Source: Enterovirga aerilata
GTDB taxonomy: Bacteria; Pseudomonadota; Alphaproteobacteria; Rhizobiales; Beijerinckiaceae
Direction of reading: 5' to 3'
Length of the DNA: 64,000 nucleotides
Assembly (NCBI RefSeq): GCF_013044135.1
Contig: NZ_JABEPP010000003.1
Location: forward strand, 186,001-250,000
Each line of letters starts with the position of its first letter. Position 1 is the first letter of the stretch. Below, piece after piece: positions 27,550-35,924 of the stretch. A model generated the notes under the pieces. It worked only from the letters and a program-made list of their open reading frames with translations, had not been told where the DNA came from and ran no database searches. Position numbers and translations under genes: made by a program.

Positions 27550-28719
27550 TCAGGCCGTCTTCTCGAACAGCTCGCGTCCTATCAGCATCCGGCGGATCTC
27601 GCTCGTGCCGGCGCCGATCTCGTAGAGCTTGGCGTCCCGCAGGAGGCGTCCGGTCGGGTAGTCGTTGATGTAGCCGTTGCCGCCGAGGAGCTGGACCGCG
27701 TCCAGCGCGCATTGCGTCGCCTTCTCGGCCGCGTAGAGGATCGCTCCCGCGGCGTCCTCGCGGGTGGTCTCGCCCCGGTCGCAGGCCTTGGCCACCGCGT
27801 AAACATAGGCCTTGCAGGCGTTCATCGTCACGTACATGTCGGCCACCTTGCCCTGGACGAGCTGGAAGGTTCCGATCGGCTGGCCGAACTGCTTGCGCTC
27901 GTGGATATAGGGCATGACCACGTCCATGCAGGCCTGCATGATGCCGAGCGGGCCCCCGGCGAGCACAGCCCGCTCGTAGTCGAGCCCCGACATCAGCACG
28001 TTCACGCCGCGCCCGACCTCGCCGAGCACGTTCTCCTCCGGCACCTCGCAATCCTCGAAGACGAGCTCGCAGGTGTCGGAGCCGCGCATCCCGAGCTTGT
28101 CGAGCTTTTGGGCGGTGGAGAAGCCCTTCATGCCGCGCTCGATGATGAAGGCCGTGATGCCGCGCGCGCCCGCATTCGGGTCGGTCTTGGCGTAGACGAC
28201 CAGCGTCTCGGCGACCGGCCCGTTGGTGATCCAGAATTTCGAGCCGTTCAGGACGTAGCGGTCGCCGCGCTTCTCGGCCCGGGTCTTCATCGAGACGACG
28301 TCGGACCCCGCGCCGGGCTCGGACATGGCGAGCGAGCCGACATGTTCGCCCGAGATCAGCTTCGGCAGGTATCTGCGCTTCTGCGCGTCCGTGCCGTTCC
28401 GGCGAAGCTGATTCACGCAGAGATTGGAATGGGCGCCGTAGGAGAGGCCGACGGAGGCGGAAGCGCGCGAGACCTCTTCCATGGCGACCACGTGCTCGAG
28501 ATAGCCGAGGCCCGCGCCGCCGTATTCCTCCTCGACCGTGATGCCGTGCAGGCCGAGCGCGCCCATCCTCGGCCAGAGGTCGATCGGGAAGGTGTTGGTG
28601 CGGTCGATCTCGTCCGCGCGCGGTGCGATCTCGGCGGCCGCGAAATCCCGCACCGTCTCGCGGATGGCCTGGGCGGTCTCGCCGAGGTCGAAATCGAACT
28701 CGCGCGCGTTCCTCAGCAT
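27550..28719 (-). CDS. ivd: Isovaleryl-CoA dehydrogenase
   Basis: A 389-residue FAD-dependent acyl-CoA dehydrogenase of the leucine degradation pathway (isovaleryl-CoA to 3-methylcrotonyl-CoA). Flavin and substrate blocks [29 protein letters not shown] and [10 protein letters not shown] are present. The feature that points to IVD rather than other acyl-CoA dehydrogenases is [22 protein letters not shown], containing the catalytic-base Glu in the helix-G position used by isovaleryl-CoA dehydrogenases. No methylcrotonyl-CoA carboxylase is adjacent, so the remaining leucine-degradation genes must lie elsewhere. Confidence 0.93.
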   Translation of the reverse strand: MLRNAREFDFDLGETAQAIRETVRDFAAAEIAPRADEIDRTNTFPIDLWPRMGALGLHGITVEEEYGGAGLGYLEHVVAMEEVSRASASVGLSYGAHSNLCVNQLRRNGTDAQKRRYLPKLISGEHVGSLAMSEPGAGSDVVSMKTRAEKRGDRYVLNGSKFWITNGPVAETLVVYAKTDPNAGARGITAFIIERGMKGFSTAQKLDKLGMRGSDTCELVFEDCEVPEENVLGEVGRGVNVLMSGLDYERAVLAGGPLGIMQACMDVVMPYIHERKQFGQPIGTFQLVQGKVADMYVTMNACKAYVYAVAKACDRGETTREDAAGAILYAAEKATQCALDAVQLLGGNGYINDYPTGRLLRDAKLYEIGAGTSEIRRMLIGRELFEKTA

Positions 28720-28799
28720 GGTCGTCCTCCCGGAGAGCTTTCAGGCCCTTCTAGGGAGCGACCGCGAGGGTGTCACGGGCGCAATGCGCGGCCCGCTCC

Positions 28800-29630
28800 T
28801 CAGTTGGACGCGTAGCGGGTCGTCGGGCAGGTATGGCGCGGGTCGCAGTCGTTCTGCAGGAAGGCGCGCCACTCCTTCTCGCTGCCGTAGAAGGCGTTGC
28901 GGTCGACGTCGCCCTTGATGCCGGGTACGCGGCCGGTGGTCGTGAATTGCCATAGCGTCCACTTGCGGTCGCGGTAGCGATGGTGCGGCTCGGCGGCGGT
29001 CGAGCGGATCCAGTGCGGGTAGTCGAGCAGCTCTCCTTCCAGAATATCCTCGTGGAAGTTGATATCCGTGTAGATGATCGGCCGCTTGCCCGTGTAGCGC
29101 TCCATCTCGTGCAGCATGTGCCGGATCATCGCGAGCGCCCGCTCCTTGCTGATCTTCTGGGGGCAGGTCTTCGAATGGTTGTTCCATTCGACGTCCAGCA
29201 CCGGCGGCAGCGCGTCGGGGTCGTTGGGGACGTTCTGCTTGAACCAGCGCGCCTGGTCTTCGGCCGGACGGCACCAGAACATGAAATGATACGCGCCGCG
29301 CGCAAGACCCGCCTGCTTGGCGCCGTACCAGTTCTCGATGAAGCGCGGGTCGATATGGTCGCCGCCTTCCGTGGCCTTGATGAAGGCGAATTGCTTGCCG
29401 GAGGCGGCGACCGACGCCCAGTCGATCTTGCCCTGCCAGCGCGAGACGTCGATGCCCTGAATGGGCATCCTGTGCGCCTTGGCGACGCCCGGATGCGGTT
29501 TCACATCGCCCAGCTGGCCGTACTGGCTGGTCTGCTGGGCGCAGGAGGCGAGGGCGAGGGCGGCCCCCGCGATCGCGATTCCGCGCAGGGCGCGGCCGAA
29601 GGTCAGGGCGGGGGTGAAGGCGAGTGGCAT
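28800..29630 (-). CDS. GH25-family lysozyme-like lipoprotein
   Basis: A 276-residue putative muramidase. The N-terminus has a lipobox (LALASC, Cys near residue 30) so it is probably an outer- or inner-membrane lipoprotein. The GH25 fold starts at QGIDVSRWQGKIDW (catalytic Asp early in the domain) and continues KATEGGDHIDPRF, GAYHFMFWCRPAEDQA and PVLDVEWN with the DxE acidic pair of the active site, ending GDVDRNAFYG. GH25 enzymes cleave the MurNAc-GlcNAc bond of peptidoglycan. A near-match to a CtrA site lies about 55-70 bp upstream, in keeping with a cell-division-linked wall enzyme. Confidence 0.88.
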   Translation of the reverse strand: MPLAFTPALTFGRALRGIAIAGAALALASCAQQTSQYGQLGDVKPHPGVAKAHRMPIQGIDVSRWQGKIDWASVAASGKQFAFIKATEGGDHIDPRFIENWYGAKQAGLARGAYHFMFWCRPAEDQARWFKQNVPNDPDALPPVLDVEWNNHSKTCPQKISKERALAMIRHMLHEMERYTGKRPIIYTDINFHEDILEGELLDYPHWIRSTAAEPHHRYRDRKWTLWQFTTTGRVPGIKGDVDRNAFYGSEKEWRAFLQNDCDPRHTCPTTRYASN

Positions 29631-29683
29631 CAGGCCGTCGCTCTCTCTACGCAACTACGATCGTTACCGAATGCCCGCCTCCC

Positions 29684-29702
29684 GGTTAACAGGGGTTTGA
29701 CC
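29684..29702 (-). promoter_or_regulatory. CtrA-like site upstream of the lysozyme gene
   Basis: On the minus strand the sequence reads TCAA, seven bases, TTAACC; the CtrA consensus is TTAA-N7-TTAACC, so there is one mismatch. It lies 54-72 bp before the GH25 gene start, a plausible promoter position. Confidence 0.4.
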
Positions 29703-29809
29703 GCGCGCGACCACGATTCCGAAAAGCGTTGCGGGCCGGCAACATAGCCGCGCCGGGCCGCAACGAAATGCCGGGAAGGTTAAGAACCGGCAGTCTGGGG
29801 CCCGCCGCC

Positions 29810-30877
29810 TCAGGCCCTGAACACGTAGCCCGGCTTGATCTGCGCGGCCTCCGGGATGGGCGGAAGGTCCGCGAAGAGCCCGGCATGGTCGGCCATGACC
29901 TTCAGGATGTGCTTGGGCTCGATGTGCTTGTTGACGTCGAAGGTGTCCTTCAGGAAGCCGAGCCGGTGCAGCCGCTGCTGGGCGGAGTGCAGGGCGGCGT
30001 AGTTGTTGGCCGAGAGCCGCCGGTCGGCCTGCTGGATGTTGAACTCCATCGCGGCCTCGGCGATCTCCTGCTTCAGGCCCGGCACCCAGCGCGTGGCGAC
30101 CTGGGCGGCGCGCTTCGGGTTCTTGCGCATCCACTGGTCGGCCTCGGAGACGCCGGCCAGGAATTTCTCGATCGTTTCGCCGTTCCTGGCCGTCCAGTCG
30201 CGGGTCGCGACGTTGAAGCCGAGATAGGAGATGACGTCGCCGCCGCGGATGATCTCGACCGCCCCGGGAACGTCCCGCACCGCCACGATGGGCCAGGGAT
30301 CCCAGGCCGAGAAAGCGTCGACGCCCTTCGACAGGAGCGCGACCGTCATGTCGGGCGGCGGCGTGTTGACGAGGGTCACCTCGCCCGGCGTCAGCCCGGC
30401 CTTCTCGATCAGCGCCAGGATATAGAGGTGGTTGATGGTGCCGAAGGAGGCCGCCACCCTCTTGCCCTTGAGGCTCGCGAGGTCGCCCTTCCTGATGCCG
30501 GAGGCCTCGCTCGCGATGAGCGCCATGGTGGAATCCGCGCCCAGCTTGGCGGCGCTGCCCGAGTAGTTGCCGAGCGCGACGAGGTCCATGCCGCGCAGCA
30601 CCGCGCCGATCATCGGCACCCCGACCTGGACGATCTGCGTCTCGCCGGCCTGCAGCGCGTTCAGCGCGTCGACGCCGGTCGCGTAGGGGCGGGCGATCTC
30701 CACCTCCAGCCCGTATTTCTCGAAGAAGCCGCGCTCGAGCGCGATCGGCAGCCCGATTTGGTCGATGGCCGAGACCATGCCGGCCTTGATCTTGGTCATG
30801 CCCTGCGCGCGTGCCGCGCCGGATCCGGCCAGCGCCGCGCCCGCGATTGCGGCGCCCAGGAACTCGCGTCGTCTCAT
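29810..30877 (-). CDS. NitT/TauT-type ABC transporter substrate-binding protein
   Basis: A 355-residue periplasmic binding protein with a twin-arginine-like signal (MRRREFLGAAIAG..., cleavage near AARAQ, residue 25). MTKIKAGMVSAIDQIGLPIALERGFFEKYGLEVEI and the later NALQAGETQIVQVGVPM are typical of the SsuA/ThiY/TauA group that binds sulfonates, nitrate, thiamine precursors or aromatic acids. It is the last gene of the minus-strand operon that starts with a GntR regulator at 35924; the cupin oxygenase-like protein and SDR upstream make an aromatic or hydroxylated organic acid the likeliest ligand. Confidence 0.9.
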   Translation of the reverse strand: MRRREFLGAAIAGAALAGSGAARAQGMTKIKAGMVSAIDQIGLPIALERGFFEKYGLEVEIARPYATGVDALNALQAGETQIVQVGVPMIGAVLRGMDLVALGNYSGSAAKLGADSTMALIASEASGIRKGDLASLKGKRVAASFGTINHLYILALIEKAGLTPGEVTLVNTPPPDMTVALLSKGVDAFSAWDPWPIVAVRDVPGAVEIIRGGDVISYLGFNVATRDWTARNGETIEKFLAGVSEADQWMRKNPKRAAQVATRWVPGLKQEIAEAAMEFNIQQADRRLSANNYAALHSAQQRLHRLGFLKDTFDVNKHIEPKHILKVMADHAGLFADLPPIPEAAQIKPGYVFRA

Positions 30878-30880
30878 CTG

Positions 30881-31213
30881 CTACCCTCCCTCTTCCATTG
30901 GGCCGACGCGCCGGACCCAGTAGGGCCGGGCGATGGCGTTGAGATCGTCTTGCCTGACCCCCCGCACTTCGACGGAGTTGTCCTCCGTGCCGGAGACGCG
31001 GCCGAAGCGCTGCATCTCCAGCACGTGGAAGCGTTCGGGCGGGAAGGGGAGCGTGACCATCACGTTCACGCGCGGCTGCCCAGCCTTGAGTTCGGGCGCG
31101 ACCTTTCCGGGCGCGGCGAGCGTCAGCCAGCCCTGCCAGCCGAGATAGCCGGCGAGCAGCGCCAGCACGATCCGCCCCTTGTTGGACGCCAGGATCGCCC
31201 GCGCGAGCCTCAT
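30881..31213 (-). CDS. Small membrane-anchored protein of unknown function in the ABC operon
   Basis: A 110-residue protein with one N-terminal membrane segment (about residues 13-33, GRIVLALLAGYLGWQGWLTLA) and a mostly beta, periplasmic-looking remainder (QPRVNVMVTLPFPPERFHVLEMQRFG). Its ATG overlaps the ATPase stop by four bases and its stop is only 3 bp from the binding-protein start, so it is an integral part of the transporter operon. I do not recognise a family. Possible roles are an accessory membrane component or a substrate-binding-protein partner; no evidence decides. Confidence 0.7.
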   Translation of the reverse strand: MRLARAILASNKGRIVLALLAGYLGWQGWLTLAAPGKVAPELKAGQPRVNVMVTLPFPPERFHVLEMQRFGRVSGTEDNSVEVRGVRQDDLNAIARPYWVRRVGPMEEGG

Positions 31214-31977
31214 GCGGCGCGGACCATGTGCAGCACCTCGGCGGAGAGGCGCTTGAAGTCCTCGTCCTCCGTCACCTCGTCCCAGACGCGCGGCCGGGGG
31301 AGGGTGACCGGGATGTCCCGCATCACGCGGCCCTTCGAGAGCACCACCACCCGGTCGGCCAGGAAGACCGCCTCGCCGACATCGTGCGTGATGAACAGCA
31401 CCGTGTGCTGCTTCTCCTGCCAGATGCGGGTCAGCTCCTCCTGCAGGGTCATGCGGGTCTGCGCATCGACGCTGGCGAAGGGCTCGTCCATCAGGAGGAC
31501 GTCGGGATCGTTGGCGAGCGCGCGCACGACGCCGACGCGCTGCTGCATGCCGCCCGAGAGCTCGTTCGGATAGCGGTCCGCTGCGTGAGAGAGGCCCGCC
31601 AGCGCCAGGTATTCGCGCGCGATCCGGTCGCGCTCGGCCTTGGGCACGCCGCGCATCTTCGGGCCGAACCCGACATTGTCGAGAACGGTCTTCCAGGGGA
31701 ACAGAGCGAAGGACTGGAAGACGACGCCCCGATCGGCTCCGGGCCCCTTCACGGGCCGGCCGCCGACGCGGATCTCGCCGCCGGTCGCCGGCAGAAAGCC
31801 CGCGACCATGTTGAGGATCGTCGTCTTGCCGCAGCCGGACGGGCCGACGACGGAGACGAACTCGCCCTCGCGGATGTCGAGCGACACGTCCTGCACGGCT
31901 GTGACCTTCGTGCCCGCATAGGGGTCGAAATAGGTCTTCTGCAGGTTGCGGATCTCGAGAGATTTCACCCGATGCAC
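31210..31977 (-). CDS. NitT/TauT-type ABC transporter ATP-binding protein (SsuB/TauB-like)
   Basis: A 255-residue ATPase: Walker A GPSGCGKTT, Q-loop GVVFQSFALFPWKTVLDN (typical of SsuB/TauB), signature LSGGMQQRV, Walker B VLLMDEPFASVD and switch LFITHDVGEA. It powers the two permeases encoded upstream. The start is a GTG (31977) directly before a REP-like element; a second in-frame GTG three codons on is an alternative. The 157-bp spacer separating it from the permease gene contains the 100-bp palindromic element, which may attenuate or stabilise the operon mRNA. Confidence 0.92.
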   Translation of the reverse strand: MHRVKSLEIRNLQKTYFDPYAGTKVTAVQDVSLDIREGEFVSVVGPSGCGKTTILNMVAGFLPATGGEIRVGGRPVKGPGADRGVVFQSFALFPWKTVLDNVGFGPKMRGVPKAERDRIAREYLALAGLSHAADRYPNELSGGMQQRVGVVRALANDPDVLLMDEPFASVDAQTRMTLQEELTRIWQEKQHTVLFITHDVGEAVFLADRVVVLSKGRVMRDIPVTLPRPRVWDEVTEDEDFKRLSAEVLHMVRAA

Positions 31978-32000
31978 TCCGCTTGAAGGTCCAGCACATT

Positions 32001-32100
32001 GTCATCCCCGGCCGGAGCGAAGCGGAGGGGAAGGGGATCCAGGGATCGGACGTGAGGAATGGATCCCCTTTCCGGCTGCTCCGCAGCCGCCGGGGATGAC
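32001..32100. repeat. REP-like palindromic element (two-armed, 100 bp)
   Basis: Runs from GTCATCCCCGGCCGG to CCGCCGGGGATGAC, with internal inverted copies of GGGGATCC/GGATCCCC. The ends are perfect inverted repeats of each other, giving a bacterial interspersed mosaic-like unit. It sits inside the transporter operon between permease and ATPase genes; the single-armed copy at about 22346-22400 has nearly the same sequence. Confidence 0.85.
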
Positions 32101-32134
32101 ATGCGACCAAGCGATTGAGATGTCGTGGGCATGC

Positions 32135-32944
32135 TCATGTCCGCGTCACCAGCCCCCAGCGCTGGCCGGTCGCGCGCTCGATAGGCGCCAGGATCCAGGC
32201 GTCGACCGCGTACCAGAGAAGCCCGAGCACGATCATGCCGAGCACGATCTCGGTGGCGGAGCCGGCGCGGCGGGCGTCGAACATGAGGAAGCCGATGCCG
32301 CTCGTGCCGACGATGATCTCGGCCGCGATCAGGGCGCGCCAGCCGTAGCCCAGGCCGTTGCGCAGGCCCGTGACGATGTTCGGCAGGGCGCCCGGCAGGA
32401 TCACCTCCGTCAGGACGCGCCAGCGCGGGGCGCCGAGGCTGAGCGCGGCGCGCGGCAGGTCGCGCGGCACGGAGCGGACGCCGAGCACGGTGTTGAACAC
32501 GACGGGGAAGACGACCGTGTAGACGATGACGAAGGTCATCGTGGTGAGGCCGAAGCCAAACCAGATGAGCAGGATCGGCAGCCAGGCGATGTCGCCGATC
32601 GCCTGGAAGAACAGGATGATCGGCCAGGTCGCGCGGTAGGCGGTCTGGCTCAGCCCGACCAGGATGCCGAGCGGAATGCCTATCGCCATGCCGAATCCCG
32701 CCCCGAGGAGCAGGCGCCCGACGGAATCCTCCAGATAGGCCGGCAGGATGCCCTTGTAGGTGAGGTCGACGAAGCCGCGGACGACCTCGGCCGGCCCGGG
32801 AAAGAAGGCGCGCGGAAAGACCTCCAGAGAGGCGACAAGCCACCAGATCGCGACGACAGGGATGAAGGGCACAAGCGCCGCGACGCCGGGCCAGCGCGCA
32901 GTCCAGCGGGCGTAATAGCCCCAGGCTTGCAGGGCGGGGTTCAT
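32135..32944 (-). CDS. ABC transporter permease (NitT/TauT/SsuC type), copy 1
   Basis: A 269-residue inner-membrane permease with about six hydrophobic segments. The coupling helix with the EAA-like motif is ALSLGAPRWRVLTEVILPGALPNIVTGLRNGLGYGWRALIAAEI, identified by LGAPRWRVL and LPGALPNIVTG; it is typical of binding-protein-dependent transporters for sulfonate/taurine/nitrate. Its ATG overlaps the stop of the second permease (ATGA). The two permeases are clearly paralogues and presumably form a heterodimer, less common than the single homodimeric SsuC-type permease. Confidence 0.92.
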   Translation of the reverse strand: MNPALQAWGYYARWTARWPGVAALVPFIPVVAIWWLVASLEVFPRAFFPGPAEVVRGFVDLTYKGILPAYLEDSVGRLLLGAGFGMAIGIPLGILVGLSQTAYRATWPIILFFQAIGDIAWLPILLIWFGFGLTTMTFVIVYTVVFPVVFNTVLGVRSVPRDLPRAALSLGAPRWRVLTEVILPGALPNIVTGLRNGLGYGWRALIAAEIIVGTSGIGFLMFDARRAGSATEIVLGMIVLGLLWYAVDAWILAPIERATGQRWGLVTRT

Positions 32945-33759
32945 GAGCGGGTCACCAGGCCCCAGCGCTCGATCGTGGCGCGCTCCAGCGGTGCGAGGAG
33001 CAGCCGGTCGATCAGGAGCCAGAGCGCGCCGATCACGATCATGCCGAGCACGATCACCTCGGTGCGGTAGAAGTCGCGCGCGACGAAGAGCATGTAGCCG
33101 AGCCCGACATTGGTCGCGATCATCTCGGCCGCGATCAGCCCGCGCCAGGCGAAGCCGAGCCCGGTGCGGATGCCTGTGACGATGTTCGGGAGCGCCCCGG
33201 GCAGCAGGACCTCGGTCAGCATGGCCCGGCGGCCCGCCCCGAGCGACGCGGCCGCGTGGCGGAGCCGCATCGGGATCGCCGAGACGCCGAGCAGCGTGTT
33301 GTAGGTCACGATGAAGAAGACGGCGTTGAAGATCACGAAGGTGATCGCGCCGAAGCCGTAGCCGAACCAGAGCGTCGCGATCGGGATCCAGGCGATGCCG
33401 GCGAGGACGGAGAAGAAGCGGAAGAGCGGGGTGAGGAAGGTCGATATGCCCGAGCTCACGCCCATCGCGATCCCGAGCGGCACCGCGACCAGGATGCCCA
33501 GCGCCGTCCCGACCAGCACGCGCCCGAGGCTCGCGCCGATATGGGCGAAGAGGCTGCCGTCCCGGACGGATTCGACGAGCGCCGCCCAGACCATGCCCAC
33601 GCCGGGGAACACGCGCGGGTTCACGTCGAAGGCCGTCGTGACGACGGGCCAGAGCAGGAAGAGGCAGAGGAGAGGGAGCAGAAAGGTCACTGCCCCGACG
33701 ACCCGGCGCATGGCCCGGGATGGGCCGAGGCGGGCCGCGCCGAGTTCTGCCGTCGCCAT
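32941..33759 (-). CDS. ABC transporter permease (NitT/TauT/SsuC type), copy 2
   Basis: A 272-residue permease closely related to the adjacent one: SLGAGRRAMLTEVLLPGALPNIVTGIRTGLG shares the coupling motif and the terminal ERATIERWGLVTRS resembles the other permease's ERATGQRWGLVTRT. This shared tail shows a tandem duplication. About six membrane segments, first at residues 20-42. The upstream 149 bp contains a REP-like repeat, then the cupin gene, so the transporter genes may be expressed from the upstream promoter or from one inside this gap. Confidence 0.92.
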   Translation of the reverse strand: MATAELGAARLGPSRAMRRVVGAVTFLLPLLCLFLLWPVVTTAFDVNPRVFPGVGMVWAALVESVRDGSLFAHIGASLGRVLVGTALGILVAVPLGIAMGVSSGISTFLTPLFRFFSVLAGIAWIPIATLWFGYGFGAITFVIFNAVFFIVTYNTLLGVSAIPMRLRHAAASLGAGRRAMLTEVLLPGALPNIVTGIRTGLGFAWRGLIAAEMIATNVGLGYMLFVARDFYRTEVIVLGMIVIGALWLLIDRLLLAPLERATIERWGLVTRS

Positions 33760-33780
33760 GGCGTTAGTACCTCTCCCCGC

Positions 33781-33884
33781 TCGTCATGCCGAGGAGGCGC
33801 GGTACGCGCCGTCTCGACGCACGCGGAACGGCAATGCGTCCTCCGAAACGCCCGCTGCGCGGGCTCCTCAGGATGACGAGGTGA
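33781..33884. repeat. REP-like palindromic element (second sequence family)
   Basis: Begins CGTCATGCCGAGGAGGCGC and ends GCGGGCTCCTCAGGATGACGAG. The ends are inverted imperfect copies (GTCATgCcGAGGAG and CTCCTCAGGATGAC), and the middle carries two smaller hairpins (CGCGGTACGCGCC; CCCGCTGCGCGGG). It lies between the cupin gene and the second permease gene and is unlike the 32001-32100 family in sequence. Confidence 0.7.
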
Positions 33885-33908
33885 TTGCCAGCGCCCATCC
33901 GGATCACC

Positions 33909-34433
33909 TCATCGGATGAACTGGTCGATATAGTCCCCGCCTAGCCCGTTCTTCGTGTAGTGGGCCCGGCACTTGTCGATGCGGGTGAAGACGTCGTCGT
34001 AGCCGGTCGTCTTGCCGTCCGGGTCGACATAGATCATCGCGCCGTTCACCTGGAACAGCGTGATCATCTCCTCCACATGCGGGTCGACCACGAGGGTATG
34101 GGTCTCGCCCGGCGCCTCGTAGACATAGCCGCCTTCGGTCGCCACCCAGTCGTGCTCGAGATAGCGCCATTCGCCCTTGAGCACGAAGCCGTGGACGGGA
34201 AGAGGATGCCGGTGGCGGGAAAGCACGCCGGACTTCCTCACCTTGAGAAGGTTCATCCAGTAGCCGCGCGATACGCACATCAGCAGCGGCCGGAACCAGA
34301 CGTTCTCCTCGACCGGCACCCAGATGCGCTCGTCCGTCGGGATCGCATTGGGGACGACCAGTTCCGGCGGGGATTCCTTCGGCTGCGGGTGGCGGTAGGG
34401 GACCCATTTCGGATTTGCGGGAGCTTCGGACAT
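33909..34433 (-). CDS. Cupin-fold 2,4'-dihydroxyacetophenone dioxygenase-like protein
   Basis: A 174-residue single-cupin protein. RIWVPVEENVWFRPLLMCVSRGYWMNLLKVRKSGVLSRHRHPLPVHGFVLKG gives the cupin metal site (HRHPLPVHG, with three His), closed by APGETHTLVV with a fourth His. This arrangement and the WVP...WFRPL block resemble the family of 2,4'-dihydroxyacetophenone dioxygenases, non-haem iron enzymes that cleave an aromatic side chain. In the operon with an SDR and an ABC importer it is a likely catabolic oxygenase, but the true substrate is unknown. The ATG follows 13 bases after the SDR stop. Confidence 0.8.
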   Translation of the reverse strand: MSEAPANPKWVPYRHPQPKESPPELVVPNAIPTDERIWVPVEENVWFRPLLMCVSRGYWMNLLKVRKSGVLSRHRHPLPVHGFVLKGEWRYLEHDWVATEGGYVYEAPGETHTLVVDPHVEEMITLFQVNGAMIYVDPDGKTTGYDDVFTRIDKCRAHYTKNGLGGDYIDQFIR

Positions 34434-34446
34434 GGCAATGCTCCGG

Positions 34447-35196
34447 TCAGATCGTGAGATAGCCGCCGTCGACCGCGAGGATCGCGCCGGTGACGAAGCG
34501 GGCGGCGGGCGAGGCGAGGAAGAGGACGGCATCGGCCACCTCGTCGGGCGTGCCCCAGCGGCCCATGGGCGTGCGGGCGATGATCGGGGCAGCCCGCTCC
34601 GGGTCGTCCTGCAGCGCCTGGGTGAGGGGGGTCGCGATCCAGCCGGGCGCCACCGCGTTCACCCGCACGCCATCCTTCGCCCAGGCTGCCGCCAGGCTCT
34701 TCGTGAGCTGCCCGACCCCTCCCTTTGAGGCGCTGTAGCCCGGCTGGCGCGGCCCGCCGAAGAAGGTCAGCATGGAGGCGACGTTCACGACGGAGCCGCC
34801 GGATGCCGCGAGCTTCGGCTTCGCAGCGGAGGAGACCCGCATCGTCCCGGTGAGGTTCACGGCGACGACGTCGGCGAAGACCTCCGGGTCGTGCTCCGCG
34901 TCGCGCCGGATCATGCCGGCCGCGTTCACGAGCACGTCGATCGCCGGAAGCGCAGCGACGGCGGCCTCGATCGCGGCCGGGTCGCGCACGTCCAGGACCT
35001 GGAAGGCGATCCCGGCATTCGCGGCCTCGGCCTGCACGCGGTCCCGCTCGGGCCCGGTAGCGCCCGTCGCGGTCACGGCGGCGCCGACATCCCGGAAGGC
35101 GCGTGCGCAGGCGAGCCCGATGCCGCTCGTGCCGCCCGTCACCAGGACCGAGCGGTCCGCGAACAGGTCGGGGAGATATGTCCGTGTCCCGCTCAT
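34447..35196 (-). CDS. Short-chain dehydrogenase/reductase
   Basis: A 249-residue classical SDR: cofactor motif VTGGTSGIG near residues 19-27, NAAG near 89, catalytic Ser in VNVASML, YSASKGG with Tyr and Lys near 150-154, and PGWIATPLT after it. The sequence after the cofactor motif (ATGATGPER) does not fix NAD against NADP. It is preceded and overlapped (ATGA) by the GntR regulator and followed by the cupin gene, so it likely oxidises or reduces a hydroxyl/keto group of the compound imported by the ABC system. Confidence 0.92.
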   Translation of the reverse strand: MSGTRTYLPDLFADRSVLVTGGTSGIGLACARAFRDVGAAVTATGATGPERDRVQAEAANAGIAFQVLDVRDPAAIEAAVAALPAIDVLVNAAGMIRRDAEHDPEVFADVVAVNLTGTMRVSSAAKPKLAASGGSVVNVASMLTFFGGPRQPGYSASKGGVGQLTKSLAAAWAKDGVRVNAVAPGWIATPLTQALQDDPERAAPIIARTPMGRWGTPDEVADAVLFLASPAARFVTGAILAVDGGYLTI

Positions 35197-35924
35197 GCGG
35201 CGGCGCTCTCCCCTGCCTGTTCGCCGGCCGCGAGGGCGTCGCGGGTGCGGTTCAGGAGGCGGTTCATCCACTCGCGCGCCCGCTCGGGTTCGCCCGCCTC
35301 GATCGCCTCGAGCACGGCGAGGTGGTTCGGCAGGTTGCCTTCGAGGAGCGGAGCCGCGACGTCGAACACGGCGCTGAGGATCGCGTCGATCCCGGTCCGG
35401 AAGCTGCCGAGCACCGGGTTGTGGGTGGCGTCGAGGATCGCGAGGTGGAAGGCCTTGTCGGCCTCGATCGCGGCCTCGTGCTCGGCCACCGTCTCCTCCA
35501 TCCGGAGATAGGCCGCACGGATGCGCGCCTTGTCCTCCGGCCCGGCGCGTTCGGCCGCGAGCGCCGCGGCGCCCGGCTCGATGATGCGTCTCGTTTCGTC
35601 GAGCGCGACCAGCAATTCGCGGTCGATCCCGCCGGCCCGGATCCATTGCAGCACGTCGCGGTCGAGCAGGCTCCAGTCGCGCCGGGGCAGCACATGCGTG
35701 CCGTAGCGCGGGCGGACCGTCACGAGGCCCTTGGTGGCCAGGATCTTGACCGCCTCGCGCACCACGCCGCGGCTCGCGCCGTAGCGGGTCTCCAGGTCGT
35801 GCTCCGGGGGCAGGGGCGCGCCGGGCGGGAATTCGCCGCGCGCGATGCCGCCGCCGAGCGTAGCGACCACCCTGCCGATCTTGCCGGGCTTGCTGCCCGG
35901 ACGCGTGCCGATGGCGGGCTGCAT
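35193..35924 (-). CDS. GntR/FadR-type transcriptional regulator of the transport-catabolic operon
   Basis: A 243-residue regulator. The N-terminal winged helix contains GKIGRVVATLGGGIARGEFPPGAPLPPEHDLETRYGASRGVVREAVKILATKGLVTVRPRYGTHV, identified by LPPEHDLETRYG and SRGVVREAVK; the C-terminal FCD (all-helical) domain begins near residue 90 and has the metal/ligand residues in AFHLAILDATHNPVL (DxxxH-type). It is the promoter-proximal gene, overlapping the SDR start, and probably represses the operon until its effector binds. I start at ATG 35924; the frame extends further upstream but the extension is unlike the family. Confidence 0.9.
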   Translation of the reverse strand: MQPAIGTRPGSKPGKIGRVVATLGGGIARGEFPPGAPLPPEHDLETRYGASRGVVREAVKILATKGLVTVRPRYGTHVLPRRDWSLLDRDVLQWIRAGGIDRELLVALDETRRIIEPGAAALAAERAGPEDKARIRAAYLRMEETVAEHEAAIEADKAFHLAILDATHNPVLGSFRTGIDAILSAVFDVAAPLLEGNLPNHLAVLEAIEAGEPERAREWMNRLLNRTRDALAAGEQAGESAAA

